Below are positions 1-6,790 of a stretch of 11,789 nt of DNA, piece by piece. This DNA comes from DATEEW01 sp035273665 (GTDB lineage Bacteria > Pseudomonadota > Gammaproteobacteria > Burkholderiales > SG8-39), in contig DATEOW010000144.1 of NCBI GenBank assembly GCA_035273665.1, positions 1 through 11,789 on the forward strand. The letters run 5' to 3'. The notes under the pieces are model-generated. The model saw nothing but the letters and a program-made list of their open reading frames with translations. It made no database searches and was not told where the DNA came from. The first letter of the stretch is position 1. Each line of letters begins with the position of its first letter. The translations under genes and the position numbers were made by a program.

Positions 1-7
1 CCCCCGT

Positions 8-658
8 ATGGACCGCTCGCCCTCAAAAATTCGCTTGCTCGATTGCGCATTGCACGTGTTCCGTGCAAAGGGTTACGCCGCGACGACGGTGGACGATATT
101 TGCGCCGCCGCAGGGGTGACGAAAGGCAGCTTCTTTCATCACTTCAAAGGAAAAGAGGAGCTTGCGCTTGAGGCAATTTCCTATTGGAACGATGTCACGG
201 GGCAACTCTTTCGCAGTGCTCCCTATCAGCAGATCGAGGATCCTCGCGAACGTCTACTGGCATACATCGACTTTCGTGCGGCATTGATCAAGGGGGAAGT
301 GCCCGATTTCACCTGTCTGCTCGGCACATTGGTCCAAGACGTATTTGAAACGAACCCGGTGTTGCGAGACGCTTGCGATGCCGGCATCCGGGCGCATGCA
401 ACGGAGATCGCAAAGATCGTCGAAAAAGCCAAGACAGCCTATGCCCCGAACGCCGAGTGGGATGCGAAGAGTGTCGGTCTCTACACACAAGCTGCGCTGC
501 AAGGCGCCTTTGTGTTGGCCAAGGCGAAAAATTCAATGAAACCCGCACTGGATTGCGTCGCGCATTTGCGGCGTTATATCGAATTGTTGTTGTCCAACCC
601 CATCGCGCGACCCCGCAAAGCCGCGGTCAAGCGCACGCAAACGAAGGAGCGGCCGTAA
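8..658 (+). CDS. TetR/AcrR-family transcriptional regulator, NemR-like
   Basis: DNA-binding regulator of 216 residues, normal length for TetR repressors. The N-terminal helix-turn-helix lies at about residues 8-54, with the family signature GVTKGSFFHHFKGKEEL at 36-52. The rest is a helical ligand-binding and dimerisation domain containing PDFTCLLGTLVQDVFE (99-114). Its Cys103 falls where NemR of E. coli, as I recall its sequence, has the reactive Cys106 that senses electrophiles and hypochlorite; the alignment is by eye. The ATG lies only 7 bases from the window edge, so its ribosome binding site is cut off and a start further upstream cannot be excluded. The stop codon directly abuts the ATG of the next gene, so the two are almost certainly co-transcribed. 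By analogy with similar loci it probably represses its own operon in the absence of a reactive ligand. The family call is firm; the ligand is unknown. Confidence 0.9.
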   Translation: MDRSPSKIRLLDCALHVFRAKGYAATTVDDICAAAGVTKGSFFHHFKGKEELALEAISYWNDVTGQLFRSAPYQQIEDPRERLLAYIDFRAALIKGEVPDFTCLLGTLVQDVFETNPVLRDACDAGIRAHATEIAKIVEKAKTAYAPNAEWDAKSVGLYTQAALQGAFVLAKAKNSMKPALDCVAHLRRYIELLLSNPIARPRKAAVKRTQTKERP

Positions 659-1135
659 ATGAATGCCAATGTTCTTCCGCAAGCTGAGCACGAGCTGGTG
701 CTCAGTCGTCTGATCAACGCCACGCCGGAACAATTGTTCCGCTGCTGGACCGACCCTGCACTGATGAAGCAATGGTTCGTGCCTAAACCCTGGACTATCG
801 CCCAAGTTGAGACCGATGTGCGTCCCGGCGGCAGCAGCTTTGTGGTCATGCGCTCGCCGGAAGGGCAGGAGTTCCCGAATCGCGGGGTGTATCTCGAGGT
901 GGTGAAGGATCGCAAGCTGGTTTTCACGGATGCATACAATTACGCGTGGGTGCCGTCGCAGAAACCTTTCTTTACCGCCATCGTCACTTTCGACCCCGAG
1001 GGCGATCAAACGCGATATACGGCACGCGCACTGCATTGGAATGCAGAGGACCGCGAAACCCACGAGAAGATGGGTTTTCACGAGGGTTGGGGAAAATGTG
1101 CCGACCAGCTCGCCGAACTCGCAAAACGCATTTAA
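659..1135 (+). CDS. SRPBCC / AHSA1-like (START-fold) protein
   Basis: A 158-residue single-domain protein of the SRPBCC superfamily, AHSA1-like branch (related to the C-terminal domain of the Hsp90 activator Aha1). Typical features are an N-terminal strand followed by ATPEQLFRCWTDPALMKQWF (21-40), the GG-containing strand near 57-62, and a C-terminal helix EKMGFHEGWGKCADQLAEL (136-154), as in other family members. These proteins form a helix-grip cavity for small hydrophobic ligands; the bacterial members are mostly uncharacterised. The start is well set: AAGGAG at 644-649 lies 9 bases before the ATG, and the ATG follows the TAA of the TetR gene with no gap. It sits between a regulator and two VOC genes, an arrangement that suggests a role in handling a reactive or aromatic small molecule. 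That role is inference. Confidence 0.88.
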   Translation: MNANVLPQAEHELVLSRLINATPEQLFRCWTDPALMKQWFVPKPWTIAQVETDVRPGGSSFVVMRSPEGQEFPNRGVYLEVVKDRKLVFTDAYNYAWVPSQKPFFTAIVTFDPEGDQTRYTARALHWNAEDRETHEKMGFHEGWGKCADQLAELAKRI

Positions 1136-1160
1136 ACAACACCGCATCCAGGAGAAACCC

Positions 1161-1649
1161 ATGCCCAAGATTACCCCTTGCTTATGGTTCGACGATCAGG
1201 CGGAGCAGGCCGTCGCTTTCTACACCGGTATTTTCAGAAACTCGCGCGTGTTGGAGACGGCGCGCTACAGCGACGTGGGTCAGGAGATCACCGGTGGCAA
1301 GCCGGGCGCTGTGATGACCATCGCCTTCGAACTGGAAGGGCAGCGCTTCACCGCGTTGAACGGCGGTCCCATATTCAAATTCACCGAAGCCGTTTCATTG
1401 CAAGTGGACGTTCAGAGCCAGGATGAGCTCGACTACTATTGGAATAAGCTGAACGAGGGCGGCGATCCGACCGCTCAGCAATGCGGCTGGTTGAAGGACA
1501 GATTCGGACTGTCCTGGCAGATCGTGCCGCGCCAATTGCTCACCATGATTCTCGATAAGGATAAATCCAAATCGGAGCGCGTTTTTGCCGCGATGTTGCA
1601 GATGAAAAAACTCGATCTCGCTAAGCTTGAAGCTGCATACAACGCGTAG
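1161..1649 (+). CDS. VOC-superfamily protein, PhnB / 3-dmu-9_3-mt type
   Basis: A 162-residue protein of the PhnB-like VOC family. The signature CGWLKDRFGLSWQIVP (108-123) and the opening PCLWFDDQAEQAVAFYTGIF (6-25) are typical. Databases often call this family '3-demethylubiquinone-9 3-methyltransferase', but no SAM-binding motif is present, so a methyltransferase role should not be assumed. The C-terminal tail (about 125-160, with AMLQMKKLDLAKLEAA at 144-159) is the usual helical extension. The ATG at 1161 is chosen over an in-frame upstream start at 930 because GGAG lies 7 bases before it and the upstream extension would overlap the SRPBCC gene by more than 200 bases. It is the third gene of the TetR-led run, 25 bases after the SRPBCC gene. 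The substrate is unknown. Confidence 0.88.
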   Translation: MPKITPCLWFDDQAEQAVAFYTGIFRNSRVLETARYSDVGQEITGGKPGAVMTIAFELEGQRFTALNGGPIFKFTEAVSLQVDVQSQDELDYYWNKLNEGGDPTAQQCGWLKDRFGLSWQIVPRQLLTMILDKDKSKSERVFAAMLQMKKLDLAKLEAAYNA

Positions 1650-1681
1650 TGTCGTCTGCTTTTCAAATAGAGGAGATTGCC

Positions 1682-2083
1682 ATGGATCCTGTAGTTCATT
1701 TCGAAATGCCCTACGACGATAAGCAACGCATGGCCACTTTCTACCGCAAAGCCTTCGGCTGGGAGACGCAAGCTTTAGGTGATGAGTATGGAAATTATGT
1801 CACTGCGACGACAGCGGAGTCCGATCAATGCGGTCCCACAAAAGCCGGTGTGATCAATGGCGGCTTCTATGAACGCAATCCGGATTGGCCGGCGCAACAT
1901 CCGTCAGTCGTCATCGCCGTACAAAACATCGGAGACGCGATGGAACGCATTCGATCAGCGGGCGGCAAAGTACTCGGCGATCCGATGCAAATTCCCAGCG
2001 TCGGCGCTTATGTGTCCTTTCTCGACTCGGAAGGCAATCGTGTTAGCGTTTTGGAGCCTTCCGAAAATATGCGACGAGAGTAG
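1682..2083 (+). CDS. Glyoxalase/bleomycin-resistance-like VOC protein
   Basis: A 133-residue single-domain VOC protein. It opens with VVHFEMPYDDKQRMATFYRK (4-23) and ends with the typical SVGAYVSFLDSEGNRVSVLE (106-125). His6 and Glu125 sit at the places where VOC enzymes usually hold metal ligands, so a metal-dependent dioxygenase, lyase or glyoxalase-like activity is possible; the substrate is not known. The ATG at 1682 has GAGGAG at 1670-1675, 6 bases upstream. A GTG at 1649 would add 11 residues and overlap the stop of the previous gene, but the spacing favours the ATG. It is the second of two consecutive VOC genes. They resemble each other only in fold, so they are not a recent duplication. 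Confidence 0.88.
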   Translation: MDPVVHFEMPYDDKQRMATFYRKAFGWETQALGDEYGNYVTATTAESDQCGPTKAGVINGGFYERNPDWPAQHPSVVIAVQNIGDAMERIRSAGGKVLGDPMQIPSVGAYVSFLDSEGNRVSVLEPSENMRRE

Positions 2084-2198
2084 ATTGCCGGCTCAATAGG
2101 GACAGGAGTGCTCTGCCGAGCGAGCATCTGGCGGACCGTACAGCGGTTATGGCGGAACGCCGATTGCACGTCCTGCCCATTCACGCGAGGAGTAATTT

Positions 2199-2756
2199 AT
2201 GGCTGAGATTAAAGTTGGCGTTGTTGTCGGTAGCATCAGGCGCGATTCGTTCAATAAAAAATTGGCGGGTGCGTTGGTCAAGCTGGCCCCGCCACATTTG
2301 AAGTTTTCTACCCTGCGCATCGACGATTTTCCGCTGTATAACCAGGATGACGATGCTGCTCCTGCCCCGTCGGTGCAACGTCTCAAGCAAGAGATCGCTG
2401 CGGCCGACGCACTGGTTTTTGTCACACCGGAATACAATCGTTCCATTCCGGGCGTGCTTAAAAACGCGCTTGACCATGCGTCGCGCCCCTATGGGCAGAA
2501 TGCGTGGGCTGGCAAACCTGCCGGCGTGCTGGGTGTTTCCGTCGGTGCAATCGGCACCGCAGTCGCTCAACAGCACTTGCGTACCATCCTTGCCTATTTG
2601 GACGTCCCGACCTTAGGACAGCCGGAGGCGTACATACAAATGAAGGATGATCTCTTCGATGCTTCCGGGCAAATTGGCGCGGGCAGCCGGAAGTTCCTGC
2701 AACAATGGATGGAACGTTATGTCGGCTGGATCGAACAACTCTTGAAGAAGCAGTAG
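2199..2756 (+). CDS. NAD(P)H-dependent FMN reductase / quinone or chromate reductase
   Basis: A 185-residue flavodoxin-fold reductase of the NADPH-dependent FMN reductase family (ChrR/YieF, azoreductase-like). The phosphate-binding loop GSIRRDSFNKKLAGAL (11-26) and the flavin-binding motif PEYNRSIPGVLKNALDHASR (77-96) are both complete. Members use a bound FMN to reduce quinones, chromate or azo dyes, often by two electrons, which avoids semiquinone radicals. The start has GAGGAG at 2187-2192, 6 bases before the ATG. The gene is 115 bases after the second VOC gene, so it may share the TetR-led transcript or have its own promoter; I see no convincing terminator in the gap. The context fits quinone/electrophile defence. 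I do not assign a symbol because close relatives differ in substrate. Confidence 0.92.
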   Translation: MAEIKVGVVVGSIRRDSFNKKLAGALVKLAPPHLKFSTLRIDDFPLYNQDDDAAPAPSVQRLKQEIAAADALVFVTPEYNRSIPGVLKNALDHASRPYGQNAWAGKPAGVLGVSVGAIGTAVAQQHLRTILAYLDVPTLGQPEAYIQMKDDLFDASGQIGAGSRKFLQQWMERYVGWIEQLLKKQ

Positions 2757-2773
2757 CTACCCGATGACGGACC

Positions 2774-3061
2774 TTAAGACTTCGGCGAATGCCGAGAGCG
2801 CTTAATGAGCAGGATGATCGCAGGCGGGATATGCACCGCACCAAATCCGGTGAAAAAGGCAAGCCAGTGAAAAGAAGGAAGTGCTGAGCTTGAGTAGATC
2901 GTCGCGCTGACATAACCGAAACCCAGCCCGACCAGCAGGAGGATGATTCGCGTGGTCAGCAACCGCCCTCGGGTAGAGATGAAGTCCGTGGCATGTAGAT
3001 GAACATAACCGGCGGCAGTTAGCCCGACGAGCATGAGAAAAGACAGTGCGGCCATACTCAT
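2774..3061 (-). CDS. Small membrane protein, three predicted helices
   Basis: Unrecognised hypothetical protein of about 95 residues. Three hydrophobic segments are visible: about 5-22, 38-56 and 66-87. A basic tail (KRSRHSPKS, 87-95) suggests that the C-terminus is cytoplasmic. It is the only - strand gene in the left part and ends 17 bases from the convergent end of the FMN reductase gene. The start is uncertain: the ATG at 3061 puts the first helix at the N-terminus but has no good ribosome binding site. An in-frame ATG at 3124 would add 21 polar residues and overlap the ohr promoter region. The hydrophobic pattern supports a real gene over a chance frame, but function and family are unknown. 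Confidence 0.55.
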   Translation of the reverse strand: MSMAALSFLMLVGLTAAGYVHLHATDFISTRGRLLTTRIILLLVGLGFGYVSATIYSSSALPSFHWLAFFTGFGAVHIPPAIILLIKRSRHSPKS

Positions 3062-3099
3062 GCGGGTGCAACGCACATGCCTCGCTGATGCATGGAGGA

Positions 3100-3129
3100 T
3101 TGCTTCGCCACACCGATGGAGCATCCAAT
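3100..3129 (+). promoter_or_regulatory. Weak candidate promoter for ohr
   Basis: TTGCTT (3100-3105) and TCCAAT (3124-3129) are separated by 18 bases and lie just upstream of the ohr ribosome binding site (AAGGAG, 3148-3153). Each box matches the sigma-70 consensus only partly. No clear OhrR-type palindrome is visible here. Confidence 0.25.
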
Positions 3130-3159
3130 TTCAAAGCCGTTCTTTTGAAGGAGAGGCCC

Positions 3160-3585
3160 ATGAGTATCGAACAAGTGTTATACCGCGCGAAAGCGACGTC
3201 GACAGGTGGTCGGGAGGGAAGCTCGAAGAGTTCCGACGGGGTGCTCGATCTTAAACTTTCAACGCCGAAGGAACTCGGTGGCGGAGGCGGGACGGGCACC
3301 AATCCTGAACAGTTGTTTGCGGCAGGCTATTCGGCCTGCTTTCTGGGCGCTTTAAAATTTGTTGCCGGGCAGAAGAAAGTGCAGCTCCCGCAGGACACAA
3401 CGGTTACAGCCGAAGTCGGGATCGGCAAAATCCCTACCGGCTTTGGGATTGAGGTGGACCTGCATATCAACGCACCCGGCGTGGATCACCAACAGCTCCA
3501 AGCGCTTGTGGACAGCGCTCACATCGTTTGCCCTTATTCCAATGCGACGCGAAACAACATCGATGTCCGCTTGCATTTCGGTTAG
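3160..3585 (+). CDS. ohr: Organic hydroperoxide resistance protein (Ohr, OsmC family)
   Basis: A thiol-dependent peroxidase that reduces organic and fatty-acid hydroperoxides. In studied members it takes electrons from lipoylated proteins. The 141-residue length matches the Ohr subgroup. All key positions are present: catalytic Cys60 in AAGYSACFLGALKFVA (54-69), resolving Cys124 in VCPYSNATRNNIDV (123-136), and the Arg18 and Glu50 that line the active site in known Ohr structures. The glycine run LGGGGGTGTNPEQLF (39-53) is also typical. The ATG has AAGGAG at 3148-3153, 6 bases upstream; the longer frame from 3046 runs through the intergenic region and is not favoured. No adjacent MarR-type ohrR is present in the window. 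The gene adds a peroxide branch to the neighbouring electrophile and quinone genes. Confidence 0.95.
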   Translation: MSIEQVLYRAKATSTGGREGSSKSSDGVLDLKLSTPKELGGGGGTGTNPEQLFAAGYSACFLGALKFVAGQKKVQLPQDTTVTAEVGIGKIPTGFGIEVDLHINAPGVDHQQLQALVDSAHIVCPYSNATRNNIDVRLHFG

Positions 3586-3643
3586 ACGAGCGATAGATCG
3601 TCGCGCGAAGCGATCGTTAAGCAGGTAGATCGGTAGATAGAGA

Positions 3644-3665
3644 TTCGAGCCGCTTGCGGCCCGAA
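3644..3665. repeat. GC-rich hairpin downstream of ohr
   Basis: An inverted repeat: TTCGAGCCGC (3644-3653) pairs with GCGGCCCGAA (3656-3665) apart from one A-C mismatch. There is no T-run of useful length on either side, so it may help end the convergent ohr and kinase transcripts but is not a standard intrinsic terminator. Confidence 0.35.
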
Positions 3666-3687
3666 TTGTTAGCGTCCACCCGAGCCG

Positions 3688-3806
3688 GTGCGCCCCTAGT
3701 GAAAAGACGGGACTACACCCGGAGCGAGGCGGCCGCCGTGCCGATGTGAGACGCATGGGCGGGTGACGGTAAGACGGATCAGCAGGGGGAACGCCCGCAA
3801 GAAGCG
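3688..3806 (+). other. Structured non-coding segment, possibly a 5' group II intron fragment
   Basis: Part of the 228-base gap (3586-3813) between the convergent ohr and sensor-kinase genes. It has no supported ORF. The segment opens with GTGCGCC (3688-3694), the usual 5' end of many bacterial group II introns. A stretch of the form GTGAAAAGACGGGACTAC follows (3699-3716), then GGAGCGAGGCGG (3721-3732). Positions from about 3734 to 3762 can fold as a hairpin: CCGCC and TGC pair with GCA and GGCGG. No domain V or reverse-transcriptase gene is present, so at most this is a truncated remnant. The resemblance rests on memory of intron sequences and was not tested by alignment; it could equally be another structured RNA or plain intergenic DNA. 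Confidence 0.25.
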
Positions 3807-3813
3807 CGTGAAT

Positions 3814-5970
3814 TCAGATGCCGGTCAAAATTCCGCGCAGGGTTTCCATTTGTACAGGCTTCACCATATGCGCATCGAACCCGGCCGCGAGAGCACGGCG
3901 CCTCTCGTCTTGCCTGACGTAGCCGGTAAGCGCGATCAACCGCATCGTTTTCGTATCGGCTTGGTCGCGTAGCCGCTGAGCGAGCTCATAACCGTCGATA
4001 TCGGGCAGGTCGAGGTCAATGAGGGCGATATCGAAAGATTGTGTAATGGCGAGATCAAGACCTTCGCCACCCGTCGCACAGAGCTGGACTTCATGCATAT
4101 CGAAACGCAGCAGGGCGGCCAGACTCTCCCGTCCATCGGCGTCATGATCGATGATGAGGATCCGTTGTTGACCCGAAGCAGCCGTATGGCTCAGAAGCGG
4201 AGGCGCGTCTTCCCTAGGTGGCCGAATGGCGGGGAGGATAACGGTAAAGCGCGCGCCTTTACCGGTGCCTTCGCTGCTCAAATTGATTGCGCCGCCATGC
4301 AGTTCGGTGAGCCGTTTCGCCATAGTCAGGCCGACGCCCAGGCGCGATTCGTGATCGACGCCGTTCTCGCCTTGCACAAAAAGGTTGTAGATACGCTCAA
4401 TTGATTCCGGCGTCATACCGGTGCCGGTATCGCTCACTTGAAGCACCGCATGCTCCCCGCCGCGGTAAACCATTACGTCGATGTGTCCATTCGCAGGGGT
4501 GTACTTCAGTGCATTTTCAAGCAGACTGGAAAGGATTTGCTCGATTCGGCCGCGGTCCGCAAGAACCCATACCGACTCGCTGCGATTGCTCACGGTGTAC
4601 TGGGCGAAACGGTTGCCGCTGTGCCAGGTATCCACGAAATCAGATACGACGTCGGCCAGATCCAAGGGCTCAAGATCCAGCCGAACTTTGCCGTTCATGG
4701 CGCGACCTACTTCGGCGAGCGTGTCCACCAGGCCGGTCATGTGTTCCACCTGACGCCCCAAGATCGCGCTGATTTTTTGAATTGCGGCCTGATCCTGGGT
4801 GAGCTTGAGCAATTGTGCGGCGTTCGAAATTGAAGAAAGCGGATTGCGAAGCTCCTGACAGACTGTCGCTAGGAACTGGTCTTTGGCACGATCGGCGTCG
4901 CGCAACGCTTGTTCCGTCTGCCATTGCTGCTCTTGACGTTCGCGGACAGCCACCGCGGCTTGACCGAGCGCTTCGGACAGTTGGCGCACTTCCTTTACCG
5001 GACCGGGTAGGGGGATAGCGGATGCGTCGCCGCGGCTTAACGCCGGTCCGGCGGCCGCAAGCGCTGCTATGGGCTCAGAGATGCGTGAAGCGAGGCGCAA
5101 GGCAATCCATAGCGCAACGATTGTCGTGGTGGCGAAAGCAGTCATGAATAACCACAACTGATTTAGGCTTTGATCGACAATTTCTTTCGGAACGGCAACC
5201 GACGCCGCCCAATTGCCCAGTGTGGAGCGTTGATAAGCGCGATAGATCGGCTTGCCATCGACGAGATGTCCGCGGTCCCAACCATGCGATGCGCGCGACA
5301 GCACGTTCCTCAAAGACTCACTCGCATATTCGTTGCCCTGATCAAGCATCGGACGGCGATATACGAATCGATAATCTTGATCGAGGACTGCGATGGCCCA
5401 CGATTCGGGAATGTTTTGTTTCTCGACGATGCGAGCAATGGCCTCTGCATTGACAACGGCTGTCAGGACATAGATCACGTGGTCGCCTTGGAATACCGGG
5501 ACTCGTAAGCTGAACACTGGCCGCTGTAGAATCCTTGCCATTCGTAGATGGCCAACCGCGGGCCGCCGATGTTCTGCTACAGCAATCACGCCTTGCCGGT
5601 CTGTCCCTCGTGGAAGGACTCCGGGGGACGGAACCAGTATGTTCATCTTTTGTTCCGCGCCTACGTCATAAACGATGATGTTGCCCCAGTTTCCATGACG
5701 AGCGGCCAGCATGCGTTGTGCTTCTATGCGGAATGCGTCAAGGTCGCCGTTATTTAAAGTCGCAGAGGTGGCCAGTATCTGTAACGCATCAATGGAGGCT
5801 TGCAGTTCATTTTCTACGGCGCTCATGATCGCAGCAGCGCGGTCCCGCATTCCAGTTTCCATGGTCTGTCGTTCTTTTTGAACGGCCAGATAGGCTGCGG
5901 TGACACCGAAGAGGCCGACCGGAACCAAGCTAACGAGAATGAGCACCCGAAGGCGCGTGCGGATGTTCAC
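3814..5970 (-). CDS. Membrane hybrid sensor histidine kinase/response regulator lacking the phospho-accepting His
   Basis: A 718-residue hybrid sensor. Order: first membrane helix (about 9-30); periplasmic Cache/PAS-like sensor region (31-270); second helix (272-293); HAMP linker (294-346); HisKA-type dimerisation domain (364-425); HATPase_c (470-582) with Asn486, the G1 box DTGTGM (514-519) and the GVGL glycine motif (545-548); receiver domain (603-716) with phospho-acceptor Asp652, Thr682 and Lys704. The H-box reads FLATVCQELRNPL (366-378), where the family normally has SHELRNPL: His is replaced by Gln372 (codon CAG at 4855-4857) and Ser by Cys371. In the receiver, the second acidic position reads His609 (IIDHDAD, 606-612). 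ATP binding looks intact but standard autophosphorylation should be impossible. The start is a GTG at 5970, the only start-like codon after the upstream stop, with no strong ribosome binding site. The signal sensed is unknown. Confidence 0.9.
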   Translation of the reverse strand: MNIRTRLRVLILVSLVPVGLFGVTAAYLAVQKERQTMETGMRDRAAAIMSAVENELQASIDALQILATSATLNNGDLDAFRIEAQRMLAARHGNWGNIIVYDVGAEQKMNILVPSPGVLPRGTDRQGVIAVAEHRRPAVGHLRMARILQRPVFSLRVPVFQGDHVIYVLTAVVNAEAIARIVEKQNIPESWAIAVLDQDYRFVYRRPMLDQGNEYASESLRNVLSRASHGWDRGHLVDGKPIYRAYQRSTLGNWAASVAVPKEIVDQSLNQLWLFMTAFATTTIVALWIALRLASRISEPIAALAAAGPALSRGDASAIPLPGPVKEVRQLSEALGQAAVAVRERQEQQWQTEQALRDADRAKDQFLATVCQELRNPLSSISNAAQLLKLTQDQAAIQKISAILGRQVEHMTGLVDTLAEVGRAMNGKVRLDLEPLDLADVVSDFVDTWHSGNRFAQYTVSNRSESVWVLADRGRIEQILSSLLENALKYTPANGHIDVMVYRGGEHAVLQVSDTGTGMTPESIERIYNLFVQGENGVDHESRLGVGLTMAKRLTELHGGAINLSSEGTGKGARFTVILPAIRPPREDAPPLLSHTAASGQQRILIIDHDADGRESLAALLRFDMHEVQLCATGGEGLDLAITQSFDIALIDLDLPDIDGYELAQRLRDQADTKTMRLIALTGYVRQDERRRALAAGFDAHMVKPVQMETLRGILTGI

Positions 5971-6041
5971 AGCGGCGGATTGAAGAAGGGTCGAAAAGCC
6001 CTTTTAACATATGTCGGTGATGCGTGGCGCGAGCCTACGAA

Positions 6042-6071
6042 CTTATGCTTTAACTCAGGCGATCAAATCAA
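6042..6071 (-). promoter_or_regulatory. Weak candidate promoter for the sensor kinase gene
   Basis: On the - strand, TTGATT (+ strand 6066-6071) and CATAAG (6042-6047) are spaced by 18 bases in the 226-base gap (5971-6196) upstream of the kinase. The match to sigma-70 boxes is partial. The rest of the gap shows no gene or clear RNA element. Confidence 0.25.
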
Positions 6072-6196
6072 CTTTTGTGCGGCGCAGTCTTGGCTGATCG
6101 CTGCATCACACGGGTGTTTTGGCAGCGCGAAGTACATTAAGGCTAGGCTGGTTCGATGCGGGTTTTGTTTGATGAAATTGTCGCTATGGCGTTGTC

Positions 6197-6790
6197 TCAG
6201 AGTGGTAGATGCCCTTGCGTCTGCCCGTAACTTAAGTGCCCATTGTCGACGCGTGCCGCAGTCGTATAAGGATGTTCGACAGACTTGCCGGCCTCCATGA
6301 TGTGCAACACTTTTGCGCCGTCGACTTTCAGTACATCGGCAATTAAAGATCTGTGGCAACGCCACCAGACTGCTTCAGCGCACATCAAGGCACTGCGTTG
6401 TTGGGTCGCGACGGCGATAAAACGACCAAGCGCGGCTTTGAAGGGCGGTGTTTCCATATAGTCCGCATAACCGCGGAACGAAGCGTTGCGCCAAGCCGTG
6501 TTGGCCGAGTCCGGTTTGGCGGTGCGGCGCCCGCCCAGATCGGGGAAAGCGGTATAGCCGATGTGTGCTTCGTGCAGGCCTCGCGCAAGCGCCTCGGGGT
6601 TGAAGTGCGGAAACTTTCGTGAGCCCGCATGACGCCTCACATCGGCGACGACTTCAATATGATTCTGCCGCAGCAGCGCGATGAATTCCTCCAAGCTGCG
6701 GGTGGAATGACCGATCGTCCAGACGGTCAAGCCGGCTTGCGGCAGGGATCCTGTCAATGCGGTTTTGCCTCCCGTTGCACCCGTCGCCAT
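6197..6790 (-). CDS. DUF488 family protein
   Basis: A 197-residue protein of the DUF488 family, whose biochemical function is not established. Family marks are clear: TIGHSTRSLEEF (25-36), VADVRRHAGSRKFPHFN (48-64), and the cysteine motif CAEAVWWRCHRSLIAD (137-152), in which Cys137, Cys145 and His146 are the conserved residues. The first 20 residues are low-complexity and precede the domain. The ATG at 6790 lies inside the end of the upstream AraC gene, a 37-base same-strand overlap, so translation may be coupled. A TTG at 6730 is an alternative that would remove both the tail and the overlap. Neither start has a strong ribosome binding site. DUF488 genes are often found near stress or detoxification genes, but no role should be read from that. 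Confidence 0.87.
   Translation of the reverse strand: MATGATGGKTALTGSLPQAGLTVWTIGHSTRSLEEFIALLRQNHIEVVADVRRHAGSRKFPHFNPEALARGLHEAHIGYTAFPDLGGRRTAKPDSANTAWRNASFRGYADYMETPPFKAALGRFIAVATQQRSALMCAEAVWWRCHRSLIADVLKVDGAKVLHIMEAGKSVEHPYTTAARVDNGHLSYGQTQGHLPL

Noticed and set aside
930..1160. Upstream extension of the PhnB-type VOC gene
   Set aside because: It overlaps the SRPBCC gene in another frame, and the family starts at the ATG at 1161 behind GGAG.
533..1168. Long - strand ORF opposite the SRPBCC gene
   Set aside because: The + strand frame has clear AHSA1-type motifs and a well-placed ribosome binding site; the antisense product has no recognisable features.
1161..1649. Annotation as a ubiquinone methyltransferase
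   Set aside because: This is a legacy family name; the sequence shows a VOC fold signature and no SAM-binding motif.
2784..2800. Short inverted repeat TCGGC/GCCGA as terminator of the reductase operon
   Set aside because: The stem is only five bases, has no T-run on either side and lies within the end of the membrane protein gene.
2802..3302. - strand ORF of 166 residues over the membrane gene and ohr start
   Set aside because: It has low-complexity content, overlaps the well-supported ohr gene, and competes with a frame that has clear membrane helices.
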